This document shows positions 1-7,957 of a stretch of 64,000 nt of DNA, in pieces. Location: assembly GCF_035590735.1 (NCBI RefSeq), contig NZ_CP141595.1:2637001-2701000 (forward strand). Direction: 5' to 3'. Below the pieces are notes generated by a model that worked only from the letters and a program-made list of their open reading frames with translations, had not been told where the DNA came from and did not search any database. The position numbers and the translations under genes were made by a program. The DNA comes from Rossellomorea aquimaris. GTDB taxonomy: Bacteria; Bacillota; Bacilli; Bacillales; Bacillaceae_B. Position 1 is the first letter of the stretch, and every line of letters begins with the position of its first letter.

Positions 1-423
1 GGTGGCACACTTGCACAACTATTTCTCTATTGGCTTGGCTACTATGGTGGCCGACCCTTCTTCGAGAAATATGGAAGGTATCTACTTATTCAGCAAAAGC
101 ATTTGACGGCTGCTGAAACGTGGTTTGATAAGCATGGTACCATCGTCATTTTCACCGCTCGATTTATTCCGATTGTCCGTCACGCCATCAGTATTCCGGC
201 TGGCATCACCCGGATGCCTCTTTCTACTTTTAGTCTTTATACCTTTGCAGCCATGCTTCCCTGGACATTATTGTTTATGGTCATCGGGATGGAGCTGGGT
301 ACTCACTGGGAGCACATTGAAGTAATCGGAGTACGCTATATTAAGCCTTTAAGTTTCATTGCAATTGTTGGAACATTTGTCTATCTATTTTTTTCCTATT
401 GGAGAAACAAAAGGAAGGATTAA
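1..423 (+). CDS. DedA family membrane protein, 5' truncated
   Basis: The reading frame is open from the first base, so the N-terminal part lies outside the window; about 140 codons are present. The visible part has the features of the DedA/SNARE-associated (PF09335) family: a segment with F..KYG...L, then a conserved FxxRFIPxxR stretch (residues FTARFIPIVRHA) followed by G-rich 'PAGITRMP', and two hydrophobic helices, the last followed by a basic tail. DedA proteins are polytopic inner-membrane proteins, several of which act as undecaprenyl-phosphate or phospholipid flippases; which substrate this one uses cannot be told. The C-terminal half is intact. Confidence 0.85.
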   Translation, partial: GGTLAQLFLYWLGYYGGRPFFEKYGRYLLIQQKHLTAAETWFDKHGTIVIFTARFIPIVRHAISIPAGITRMPLSTFSLYTFAAMLPWTLLFMVIGMELGTHWEHIEVIGVRYIKPLSFIAIVGTFVYLFFSYWRNKRKD

Positions 424-486
424 CTTCATTTTTTCCATAAAATTGTTTAAAATAAGAAGGAAACAAGACCCACGAAAGGATTACCT

Positions 487-1617
487 ATGAATTCGATACT
501 ATTAAAGAACGCAACTATATACCCCATCACATCAAAGCCCATACAAAACGGCTCTGTACTCATAAAAGACGGAAAAATCAAACAGATATACTCACATAGC
601 GTAGAATCATCCCGAGAAGTTTCAGTGTATGATTGCCAGGGGAAATTTCTTTTCCCCGGTTTCATCGACTCCCATACCCACCTGGGATTATACGACGAAG
701 GTACAGGGTGGGCAGGTAATGATGCCAATGAAACCATCGAGCCCATGACTCCTCATATCCGTGCATTCGATGGCGTTTATCCATTGGATCCCGGTTTTAA
801 AGATGCCCTGAAGTACGGTGTCACTACGGTGAATGTCATGCCGGGGAGCGCAAATGTCATCGGTGGTACGACTTCTGTGATCAAAACCTATGGCTCAACG
901 ATTCGTACGATGCTCATTAAAGAAACCTCGGGATTGAAAATTGCCCTGGGGGAGAACCCGAAGCGGATTCACAGTACCGGCAACAATGATTCCATTACAA
1001 GAATGGGCATAATGGGTATGCTTAGAGAAGCATTTTTCTCAGCTAAATATTGCGACCAACCTGAAGATCTCAGGGTTGCACCTTTAGTATCTGCATTAAA
1101 ACGTGAAATCCCAGTTCGGATACATGCTCACCGTGCAGATGATATCTTGTCTGCCGTCCGGTTTGCCGAGGAATTCAATTTGGATTTTCGTATTGAGCAT
1201 TGTACGGAAGGACATCTCATTTCCGAGGAATTTCATGGTAAGAATGTAAAGGTTTCTGTAGGGCCGACCTTTACGAGAAGATCGAAAGTGGAATTGAAAA
1301 ACAAAAGCTGGATCACGTATCAAAAACTGACGGAAGCTGGTGTCGAAGTATCGATCACGACAGATCACCCGTACACCCCCATTCAATACTTAAATATGTG
1401 TGCGGCCATTGCTGTTCGTGAAGGATTGGCAGAACAAAAAGCTCTTGAAGGCATCACCATCCTGCCCGCCAGAAACCTTGGTGTATCAGACCGGATCGGT
1501 AGTATTGAGGTGAACAAGGACGCCGATTTAGTCCTTTGGAGCCACCACCCTTTTCATTTTATGGCAAAGCCCATCATTACGATGGTGAATGGAGAAATCG
1601 CATATCAAAACGTGTAG
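487..1617 (+). CDS. Metal-dependent amidohydrolase
   Basis: A 376-residue member of the amidohydrolase superfamily (imidazolonepropionase/dihydroorotase-like fold). The N-terminal beta-sandwich leads into PGFIDSHTH with the metal-binding HTH near residues 63-65; further metal or catalytic positions are visible as HAH near 214, EH near 238 and TTDHP near 293. The C-terminus has the usual 'DADLVLWSHHPF' return to the sandwich domain. The length suits the family. The start ATG follows GAAAGGATTACC. The substrate is not predictable. It stands alone between DedA and the structured leader of the GNAT gene. Confidence 0.85.
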   Translation: MNSILLKNATIYPITSKPIQNGSVLIKDGKIKQIYSHSVESSREVSVYDCQGKFLFPGFIDSHTHLGLYDEGTGWAGNDANETIEPMTPHIRAFDGVYPLDPGFKDALKYGVTTVNVMPGSANVIGGTTSVIKTYGSTIRTMLIKETSGLKIALGENPKRIHSTGNNDSITRMGIMGMLREAFFSAKYCDQPEDLRVAPLVSALKREIPVRIHAHRADDILSAVRFAEEFNLDFRIEHCTEGHLISEEFHGKNVKVSVGPTFTRRSKVELKNKSWITYQKLTEAGVEVSITTDHPYTPIQYLNMCAAIAVREGLAEQKALEGITILPARNLGVSDRIGSIEVNKDADLVLWSHHPFHFMAKPIITMVNGEIAYQNV

Positions 1618-1755
1618 AATTTTGTTAAAAATTTTCATCAAAATTTAGCATTTTACCTATTTCCTTTTTGTTATATTTCGTATATGATACAAATGGATAT
1701 TATATTTCCGATTACATTGTTCTAATGAGATTTATTTTTATATAGAGTGATTGTA

Positions 1756-1803
1756 ATGAAGGGAAGGCAAAAGGTGCGCCACCAGTTTCTTGACTGGTCT
1801 TAG
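1756..1803 (+). CDS. Possible 15-codon leader peptide of the GNAT gene
   Basis: ATG to TAG encodes MKGRQKVRHQFLDWS. It lies immediately before the structured leader of the acetyltransferase gene, and its stop codon overlaps the first base of the T-arm-like hairpin. The last third of the ORF (1781-1798) is itself a perfect 6-bp stem (ACCAGT/ACTGGT) with a 6-nt loop. The upstream ribosome-binding site is weak (only an AGAGTGAT-like run), which is the main reason for doubt. Translation control by a short ORF would fit the SD-sequestering hairpin that follows, but this is inference. Confidence 0.3.
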   Translation: MKGRQKVRHQFLDWS

Positions 1804-1898
1804 TGGGTTCGATTCCCACCCCGAAATTTTTTAGTTACCATTTAAAAATTTCGAGGGTGGGATCGTACGCAAGTAGACTGCCCTCAAGGAGGGTCTAC
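1803..1898 (+). promoter_or_regulatory. Structured 5' leader with tRNA T-arm mimic and SD-sequestering hairpin
   Basis: Three structures can be read directly. (A) GTGGG-TTCGATT-CCCAC at 1803-1819 is a perfect tRNA T-arm, 5-bp stem with a canonical T-loop. (B) A long hairpin, 1810-1865: CGAAATTTTT at 1822-1831 pairs with 1844-1853, extended by TCCCACCC (1814-1821) with GGGTGGGA (1855-1862) past one bulged A. B consumes the 3' strand of A, so A and B exclude each other. (C) GTAGAC...CCTC at 1873-1885 pairs with GAGG...GTCTAC at 1889-1898, hiding the AAGGAGG ribosome-binding site. GAGGG at 1853-1857 can instead pair with CCCTC at 1881-1885, which would open C. This is a candidate translational switch. 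Confidence 0.6.
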
Positions 1899-1899
1899 T

Positions 1900-2457
1900 A
1901 TGATCAAGAAACGTGAATTACATGAGTGTCATGAGCTCTATGACCTGATGGTGCACCCGGATGTCTTCCCTTTTGTGCGTCAAAAAGCTCAATCCTATGA
2001 GGAGCTCCTATTCTTAACGAAACAAACGATTGAAGCTGAGGAACGTGGAGAACTCATTTCACGAACAATTTTGGACGAATGGGGCAACCCGATCGGAACG
2101 ATAAACTTATTTGATATTCAAGAAAATGCTGGATTCCTGGGAACCTGGATCGGCAAGCCCTATCATGGAAAAGGATACAATCAGCCAGCCAAAGATGCAT
2201 TCTTCGCAGAGCTATTCTTTGAATTGGGTATGGAAACCATCTTCATGAGAATCCGCAAAGTGAATACCCGCTCCCAAAAAGCAGCAGAAAAACTTCCATA
2301 TGTTTTAAAAGCGAATGAAACAAGGAAATCTCTTTACGAACAATTAAATGCTCAAGAAGAAGTATATGATTTATATGAAATCCCTAAAGACTTATATACA
2401 CTTTATCTATATCAGCATCAACAATCCCAAGACGAAGAGCAAGCTTTGGAAGCTTAG
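1900..2457 (+). CDS. GNAT family N-acetyltransferase (RimJ/RimL-like)
   Basis: A 185-residue GCN5-related acetyltransferase of the RimJ/RimL type, which transfer acetyl from acetyl-CoA to protein N-termini, amino acids or small molecules. Seen: the domain's central strand 'GTWIGKPYHGKGYNQPAKDAFF', where the GKGY-type loop is the acetyl-CoA pyrophosphate site (around residues 85-100), and 'MRIRKVNTRSQKAAEK', the usual RimJ/L N.RS..... helix. The start ATG is 7 nt past AAGGAGG, which is buried in a hairpin of the leader; expression is therefore probably controlled at translation. A U-tailed terminator follows at once, so the gene is monocistronic. The acceptor substrate is unknown. Confidence 0.85.
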   Translation: MIKKRELHECHELYDLMVHPDVFPFVRQKAQSYEELLFLTKQTIEAEERGELISRTILDEWGNPIGTINLFDIQENAGFLGTWIGKPYHGKGYNQPAKDAFFAELFFELGMETIFMRIRKVNTRSQKAAEKLPYVLKANETRKSLYEQLNAQEEVYDLYEIPKDLYTLYLYQHQQSQDEEQALEA

Positions 2458-2461
2458 GATA

Positions 2462-2493
2462 AACCGATTTCCCTATGAGGAAATCGGTTTTTT
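2462..2493 (+). terminator. Intrinsic terminator after the GNAT gene
   Basis: ACCGATTTCC and GGAAATCGGT form a perfect 10-bp stem with a short loop followed by TTTTTTG. Confidence 0.9.
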
Positions 2494-2601
2494 GTTTAAG
2501 AACAATGCGTATACGATCCTCTCTCATTTCTTCATACATAAATTCAAGTTACATCCGGGAAAGCTATAGTGAAGAAAAAGGTTTATAGGAGGGCTGTCAC
2601 A

Positions 2602-3117
2602 ATGCCTATTCGAATTATTTTAGTTGTACTATCTTGGGGAAGCCTGTTGTTTCTCAAAAAGCAAACCATCCTACGCTTCTCTCCCGCTGCGATATTAGTG
2701 AGCTTCATTCTAACAACCATCACATTATGTAATTCGGTGCTAAAGTTATGGGAGATTCGCGGGAATAAACAAGAAAAATTACTTGGTGATTTAATGTTTA
2801 TTCTTGGCCCGTTTTTTTGTGCTACACTTTGGGTTTTCAGATTAACCTTTCGATCCTTCCCGCTTTATATGCTCTTGAATCTCTCCATTAATTATGTATT
2901 TGCCTATCCCCTTACCTCATTATTTGAGAAAAAAGGCATATATAAATTAAAACGGATGAAAAATCATTATATGTACATAGTTACGATCAGCTATTCCATC
3001 ATTATTTTTTGGTATCAATCCCTTATCGAAAATAAATTCATGAACAAGAATGAAGACTTATCCTCCCACAGATTCAGCGGGAAAACGAACGATATTATTG
3101 CAAAAAAATTATTATAG
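2602..3117 (+). CDS. Small polytopic membrane protein of unknown function
   Basis: A 171-residue very hydrophobic protein with about four predicted membrane segments (near residues 3-20, 28-48, 64-85 and 125-145) and a polar C-terminal tail. ATG 2602 is chosen because AGGAGGG precedes it by about 8 nt; an upstream in-frame GTG at 2569 has no ribosome-binding site. I do not recognise a characterised family. It lies between the GNAT terminator and a convergent small gene, apparently monocistronic. Confidence 0.65.
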   Translation: MPIRIILVVLSWGSLLFLKKQTILRFSPAAILVSFILTTITLCNSVLKLWEIRGNKQEKLLGDLMFILGPFFCATLWVFRLTFRSFPLYMLLNLSINYVFAYPLTSLFEKKGIYKLKRMKNHYMYIVTISYSIIIFWYQSLIENKFMNKNEDLSSHRFSGKTNDIIAKKLL

Positions 3118-3199
3118 CTTACAAAAAAAGGAGTTGCTGATAGTTGACGTCCTATCTCTCTTTCAAAAGATAAACACAAACTACAGGCAGCTCCTATTT

Positions 3200-3349
3200 T
3201 TATTTATTTTTCGCTACTTTCTCGAAATACAAATTTCTTACGACATAAGTTTTATAATTCTCCAATTTTCTTTTTTCCAGCGGATGATAATTGATTCCCG
3301 CTTTTTTAAGTTCTTGAAGGTACCACCCTTTTGAAAATTGATAAGCCAT
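3200..3349 (-). CDS. Small DUF2639/YflJ-like protein
   Basis: A 49-residue basic protein that begins MAYQFSKGWYLQELKKAG and continues with a K/R-rich 'YHPLEKRKLENYKTYVVRNLY' pattern. This is the pattern I associate with the Bacillus DUF2639 family (B. subtilis YflJ), short proteins of unknown function confined to Bacillaceae. GGGGAGAGG sits at correct spacing before the ATG. It ends about 80 nt from the convergent membrane-protein gene. Confidence 0.7.
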   Translation of the reverse strand: MAYQFSKGWYLQELKKAGINYHPLEKRKLENYKTYVVRNLYFEKVAKNK

Positions 3350-3409
3350 TATGCCTCTCCCCTTCACTCATTTATATACTATATGCTTAAAGGAGAGTAC
3401 AATGACTTT

Positions 3410-4480
3410 TTATCGGGACATAGATGAAAGTTCCTCATACATGTCTTGTATGGTATATGCTTTTTGACCTTTTTCCATGTTGTGGATATAAGTATCTCGA
3501 TTTCCCTTTAACTCCTTGACTTTCATGAGGAAGCTCGCTTCTGTCAGCTCTTCTTCTTCAAGCTTTAATGCATATCCATGCTTTACGAAGCTGTTAGCGT
3601 TAAGGATCTGATCTCCTCGACTGGCTTCCCTTGAAAGGGGGATCAGTAACATTGGTTTTTTCAACGCAAGAAATTCAAAGATCGAATTAGATCCCGCGCG
3701 CGAAATTACATAATCTGTCATCGCTAAATAGTGTGGAAGCTCACCTTTTATGAATTCATATTGTCGATAGCCTTTTTGAGTATAAGTTTCATCGATATTG
3801 CCTTTACCGCATATGTGTATAATTTGAAAATCGGCTATCAGGTCATTCAGATTCCCTCTTACCGCTTCGTTAATCTTTCTGGCACCGAGACTCCCACCCA
3901 TAATCATCAATACAGGCTTATCTTCATAATACCCGGTTAATCGTTTTCCTTCCCGTGCATCTCCTGTAAACAATTCTTCACGTATTATCGCTCCTGCACA
4001 TAAAGATTTATCACTTGGAAGTGATTGAACCGTTTCAGGAAAAGTGGTGAAAATTTTGGTCGCGAATGGAACCGCTAATTTGTTCGCGAGTCCCGGTGTT
4101 ACATCTGATTCATGAATAGCTACTGGAATCTTCGCTATCTTGGCAGCCATGACGACGGGTACCGAAACAAATCCCCCTTTTGAAAAGATGATGTCTGGTT
4201 TCGTCTTTCGAATGACAGCTAATGCATCGAACACGCCCTTCATCACCCGGAATGGATCAGAAAAGTTTTTCCATGAAAAATATCGTCTGAGCTTTCCGCT
4301 TGAAATACTTTCGTACGGAATATGGGGAAACTGTTCTGTTATGATTTCCTTTTCGATTCCGTCTTCCGATCCAATATAGTTTATCTCCCAGCCTTCTTTT
4401 TCAAAGTGTGGGATCAGTGCCGTGTTTACTGTAACGTGACCTGCTGATCCACCACCTGTAAATAAAATACGTTTACTCAT
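3410..4480 (-). CDS. murG: UDP-GlcNAc:undecaprenyl-PP-MurNAc-pentapeptide GlcNAc transferase (MurG)
   Basis: A 356-residue GT28 glycosyltransferase that adds GlcNAc to lipid I to make lipid II on the inner face of the membrane. The N-terminal motif TGGGSAGHV (residues 8-16), 'IHESDVTPGLANK' in the acceptor domain, 'MGGSLGARKIN' opening the C-terminal domain, and 'ISRAGSNSIFEFLALKKPMLLIP' for UDP-GlcNAc binding are all present. Length is normal for MurG. The gene is outside a division/cell-wall (dcw) cluster here, lying next to carotenoid genes, so it may be a second MurG copy, as occurs in some Bacillus; the window cannot settle that. Confidence 0.88.
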   Translation of the reverse strand: MSKRILFTGGGSAGHVTVNTALIPHFEKEGWEINYIGSEDGIEKEIITEQFPHIPYESISSGKLRRYFSWKNFSDPFRVMKGVFDALAVIRKTKPDIIFSKGGFVSVPVVMAAKIAKIPVAIHESDVTPGLANKLAVPFATKIFTTFPETVQSLPSDKSLCAGAIIREELFTGDAREGKRLTGYYEDKPVLMIMGGSLGARKINEAVRGNLNDLIADFQIIHICGKGNIDETYTQKGYRQYEFIKGELPHYLAMTDYVISRAGSNSIFEFLALKKPMLLIPLSREASRGDQILNANSFVKHGYALKLEEEELTEASFLMKVKELKGNRDTYIHNMEKGQKAYTIQDMYEELSSMSR

Positions 4481-4663
4481 ATGTATAAACTCCTAACTCG
4501 ATTTTCTAATAACTTTCTCATTCATCATTATACACTTTACCAAAAATGCAGGTAGGATAGAACTACGAAAATTTGACAAAAGAACAGGGTTCCTCCTGTT
4601 GTGATCAATAGAAACCCTTTCAATCTCTGAGAAGAACCCTTAAGAGGATGTCATGAAGCCTTC

Positions 4664-6139
4664 CTAAAACCGTGCTTCTTTATCTCGCTTCAGTATGTAG
4701 TTCGCTACATTCCTTCCGCTTATTGTTACCATCGGGGAACCTCCACCCGGATGAGTCGTACCTCCGACATAGAAGAGATGCTCAATGTCCTTACTGACGT
4801 TGGAAGGGCGAAGAAACGCTTCAGTCATCCGGTGGGAAGCAAGGCCGTATAGAGAGCCTTTATAGGCGGAGAATTTTTGTTTGATTGTATTCGGGGTATA
4901 TACTCTCTCTACTTCTAATGATTCTCGTATAGGTAAACCTTTTGACTCTAATTTCTGATAAATCTTCTCCTTATAAGCATCGGCTCGCTCGTCGGATAAC
5001 GGAGCGGCTGGAGCATTCACAAGGATGAACAAATTACTTCCCTTTGTAACACGGGAATCTGTGGCAGCTGAATGACTGATATAAATCGTAGGGTCACTTG
5101 GCAGCTCTTTTTTTATGAAAATCTCCGAGAACTCCTTTTGATAATCTTCTGTAAAATACACTTGGTGATGATGAACGGATTCCTGAAAAGTCCGTAACCC
5201 TGCCAGAATGACAAAAGCGGAAATGGAAGGTTCATAGGCATCCAGTTTCCAATCTGGATGGCTTGGTCGATCTTTCTCTTCAATAAGATTTTTCGTAGCC
5301 GTGATGAAATCTCCATTCACTATCACGTCATAAGCAGGTATCTTTTCGCCGTCTCCAGTTACAACACCCACTGCTCTTTTGCCCTTTACCACGATCTCTA
5401 TAACTCTTTTTCCCAGGTGGACAGTCCCCCCCAGTTCTTTAAAGAATTGATAGAAACCCTTAGCTATCCCAGTGTTTCCACCATTCGTATAATACACCCC
5501 TTCTTTCATCTCGAGGTGGCCGATCAACGAAAAGGTCGCAGGGCACGCATAAGGTGAGGATCCAATATACGTTGCATATCGATTAAACACCTTCAACACA
5601 TCCTCATCCTGAAAGAACCTTCGGTGAAAATGATCCATCTTTTCAAAGGGACGGACCTTCATAAAGCTATAGGATAGCTGAGGGGAGAGATAATCCCGCC
5701 ACGAACCAAAAACCCGGTAGAAAAAACCCCGCTCGGCTAATGTATACAGCTTTTCCACTTCCCTTAAGTACTCTCTGTAATGAGATGCCCCGAAAGGATC
5801 CAGTTTTTCAAGTTCCGTACTCATTTCCTCCGGGTCCGCTGATTGATATAGAGTTCTCCCATCGTGAAAGACATTTTTCGTATGTTTTATAAGTCTATCA
5901 AACTGAAAATAATGGGAAGAGTCTCCTCCCGCATCATTGATCACCGATTGAAACACTTCAGGCATGGTAATGGTATTCGGACCAAAATCAAAGGAATAAC
6001 CATCCATTTCAACAGGCATCATTTTCCCTCCAGGATGAAGGTTCTCTTCTATGATCGTTACGTTGTAGCCTTTGCTTTGGAGAGAAATACCGGAGGACAA
6101 TCCCCCTAATCCTCCTCCAATAATGACAATATCCTTCAT
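4664..6139 (-). CDS. CrtN/CrtP-type carotenoid desaturase or oxygenase
   Basis: A 491-residue FAD-dependent oxidoreductase of the phytoene desaturase family. The N-terminus has the Rossmann FAD motif IIGGGLGGLSSG (residues 6-17) with the acidic strand end and HPGGK; the C-terminus has 'LFYVGGTTHPGGGSPMVTISGRNVA', the family FAD signature. Such enzymes in Bacillales desaturate (CrtN) or terminally oxidise (CrtP, CrtNc) C30 apocarotenoids. ATG 6139 is preceded by GGGGAGG and overlaps the stop of the glycosyltransferase gene by four bases (ATGA), which fixes the start. Last gene of a four-gene operon. Which step it performs cannot be decided from sequence alone. Confidence 0.85.
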   Translation of the reverse strand: MKDIVIIGGGLGGLSSGISLQSKGYNVTIIEENLHPGGKMMPVEMDGYSFDFGPNTITMPEVFQSVINDAGGDSSHYFQFDRLIKHTKNVFHDGRTLYQSADPEEMSTELEKLDPFGASHYREYLREVEKLYTLAERGFFYRVFGSWRDYLSPQLSYSFMKVRPFEKMDHFHRRFFQDEDVLKVFNRYATYIGSSPYACPATFSLIGHLEMKEGVYYTNGGNTGIAKGFYQFFKELGGTVHLGKRVIEIVVKGKRAVGVVTGDGEKIPAYDVIVNGDFITATKNLIEEKDRPSHPDWKLDAYEPSISAFVILAGLRTFQESVHHHQVYFTEDYQKEFSEIFIKKELPSDPTIYISHSAATDSRVTKGSNLFILVNAPAAPLSDERADAYKEKIYQKLESKGLPIRESLEVERVYTPNTIKQKFSAYKGSLYGLASHRMTEAFLRPSNVSKDIEHLFYVGGTTHPGGGSPMVTISGRNVANYILKRDKEARF

Positions 6140-7230
6140 GAATAGGTCCTCCCCTTCCAAACGTATCCCTGTTTCTTCATTCCTCTCAGCATCGAAGCCC
6201 ACATAATGATGATAAAGCTTATAGAAGCAAGCGGCATGATAAGAAAATGCCACCTGGATTGATTGGATGCAATATCAATCATGAGGGTTTGTAGCCATAT
6301 CGTAACCAACGGAACACAATAGCTCCATTCCCCTGCCATTAACCCATATAGGAACAAGGGAAGGGGCAATATGTAGAATACGAAGTAAAAAAGGGAAAGC
6401 AGAAAAACGGAAATTGGATTTCTCCCTAATCCTATATAAATATTTTTCAAGAAACCTGCCCATACTTCCCTATTGGTATCATACATATGACATGTCACGT
6501 CATATGTATTGTTGACGATTGTTACCTTCCAACCTTTCTCCTTCACTTTCCTCGCAATATGCACATCTTCTAATAAAGACGATTTCACCGCTTCATGGCC
6601 ACCGCACTCTACATACGCTTCCTTCTTAAAAAACATAAAGGCCCCGTGAGCAGCCGTAAATGCTTTTTTAGTCGTATGATTGGCAACTGCAATGGGTAAA
6701 TGAAAATATACCAGGAAGTGTTGAAACGGAACCAGCATCTTACCGAGTAAAGTAGGGATGGGGAATTGCGGAAATCCCGTGACAAGCCCTGCATTGTAGT
6801 GGTTCATATGGAACAATACTTTCTCAATGATCGACGGGGACACCCTGACATCTGCATCAAGGAATAAAAAATATTTTCCGCCTGCATGTCTGCTAAGCTC
6901 CTTACATGCATGGACCTTTCCTACCCAGCCTTTTGGAAGGGGCTTCCCATTGACTACCTTGAAACGGGGATCCCCTTTCGTCAGTTGAGATAGGAGCTCT
7001 TGCGTACGATCCGTCGATCCATCATCCAATATGATAAATTCTACATGCGAATGGGTAATCTTCTTTATATTTGCAACTAATCCTTTTACATTCCTTTCTT
7101 CATTTCTCATTGGCACCAGGACTGAAACAAGTTCATTCGAAGATAACTTACTGGAAAGCTTCGGCAAAAAGAGGAGATTGATGAATGTGACCAGCGCAAA
7201 TATGAGCGTGATGAGGATGTAATAATTCAA
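6136..7230 (-). CDS. Family 2 glycosyltransferase, carotenoid cluster (CrtQ-like)
   Basis: A 364-residue membrane-associated GT2 enzyme. One membrane anchor is at residues 2-20, then 'VPMRNEERN', 'ILDDGSTDRT' (nucleotide-sugar binding), 'FLDADVR' as the DxD metal site, 'SSLLEDVHIARKVKEKGWK' as the catalytic D/acceptor region, and three C-terminal membrane helices. This matches the 4,4'-diaponeurosporenoate glycosyltransferase (CrtQ) type that glucosylates apocarotenoid acids or alcohols. The start is TTG, set by GGAGGTGAATAGACA upstream. It ends inside the ATG of the desaturase gene and follows the acyltransferase gene by 7 nt, so the three are translationally coupled. Confidence 0.85.
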   Translation of the reverse strand: MNYYILITLIFALVTFINLLFLPKLSSKLSSNELVSVLVPMRNEERNVKGLVANIKKITHSHVEFIILDDGSTDRTQELLSQLTKGDPRFKVVNGKPLPKGWVGKVHACKELSRHAGGKYFLFLDADVRVSPSIIEKVLFHMNHYNAGLVTGFPQFPIPTLLGKMLVPFQHFLVYFHLPIAVANHTTKKAFTAAHGAFMFFKKEAYVECGGHEAVKSSLLEDVHIARKVKEKGWKVTIVNNTYDVTCHMYDTNREVWAGFLKNIYIGLGRNPISVFLLSLFYFVFYILPLPLFLYGLMAGEWSYCVPLVTIWLQTLMIDIASNQSRWHFLIMPLASISFIIIMWASMLRGMKKQGYVWKGRTYS

Positions 7231-7237
7231 TGTCTAT

Positions 7238-7957
7238 TCACCTCCGTTTCCTTCTTTTCCAGAAACTCAACCATTCACTATTCGTAGGAAATCCTTTGAG
7301 TAATAACTGAAAACTCGCTAGGTCTTCTTTTATGATATCACCTTTTAGGTAATCGAGCCTTTTTTCCATAATCGTCCTTAAACTGTCTGTAAGATCTTTT
7401 CTTGATTGCTTGCTATGATCGCCATTCTCTTCACAGATCCGGATAAATAATTCAGGCCTTTGTTCATGACGAAATGTGTAGTAAAACGTGACCATCGTAA
7501 CCTTTATCCCTGGATTACGTTCACTTAAGAAGCCAGGTCCACTCATAAATGAAAGAGGCCTCTTTTCAAGATGCTCTTCCTTCCCCTGGGGAAAGATCCA
7601 GACGGTTTTTTTCTGTTGCAGGCATTTTTCAGCAAACTTTAAAGAAGAGACTAAGTCTTTTGGGGAATCAGGGTTCACAGAGAATGCTCCGATTTTACGA
7701 AAAAAAGAGAAATCCTCCATCCCTTTCTGACTCATCATCGCATAGCTATCTTCTTTTACAACATAATGATTTAAATAAAAGACCATCAACCCGTCCCACC
7801 AGCTCGAGTGATTCGCGAGTATCAAGTTTCCGGAAGGTGATTTCCTTTCTTCCCTCTGATCATCGATCCATACACGATAAAAATGTTTTTTCAGCTGATA
7901 TGTAAGGTAGTTGGCCAAGATGCGTTGAAATCCCGGACTTTTCTTCGGTTCAATCAT
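7238..7957 (-). CDS. PlsC-like acyltransferase of the carotenoid cluster
   Basis: A 239-residue 1-acyl-glycerol-3-phosphate acyltransferase-like protein. The catalytic HX4D box is visible as NHSSWWD (around residues 49-55) and the second block as 'FPQGKEEH' in place of the usual FPEGTR. In related Bacillus carotenoid operons such an enzyme acylates the sugar of glycosylated apocarotenoids; that role is inferred from the neighbouring glycosyltransferase and desaturase. The ATG overlaps the stop of the upstream gene by four bases and has GGAGAAGGAAG before it. Confidence 0.8.
   Translation of the reverse strand: MIEPKKSPGFQRILANYLTYQLKKHFYRVWIDDQREERKSPSGNLILANHSSWWDGLMVFYLNHYVVKEDSYAMMSQKGMEDFSFFRKIGAFSVNPDSPKDLVSSLKFAEKCLQQKKTVWIFPQGKEEHLEKRPLSFMSGPGFLSERNPGIKVTMVTFYYTFRHEQRPELFIRICEENGDHSKQSRKDLTDSLRTIMEKRLDYLKGDIIKEDLASFQLLLKGFPTNSEWLSFWKRRKRR

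Noticed and set aside
1781..1820. A genuine tRNA gene or attachment-site remnant around the T-arm
   Set aside because: There is no matching 5' acceptor strand or D-arm, and the anticodon-like stem has a 6-nt loop. An integrated element is not present next to it.
1853..1870. Similarity of GAGGGTGGGATCG to the T-box AGGGTGG core
   Set aside because: No stem I/specifier loop and no alternative intrinsic terminator; the match is partial and explained by the long hairpin. The structure looks translational rather than T-box.
2348..2569. Overlapping plus-strand frame across the GNAT 3' end
   Set aside because: It runs through the terminator and has no ribosome-binding site.
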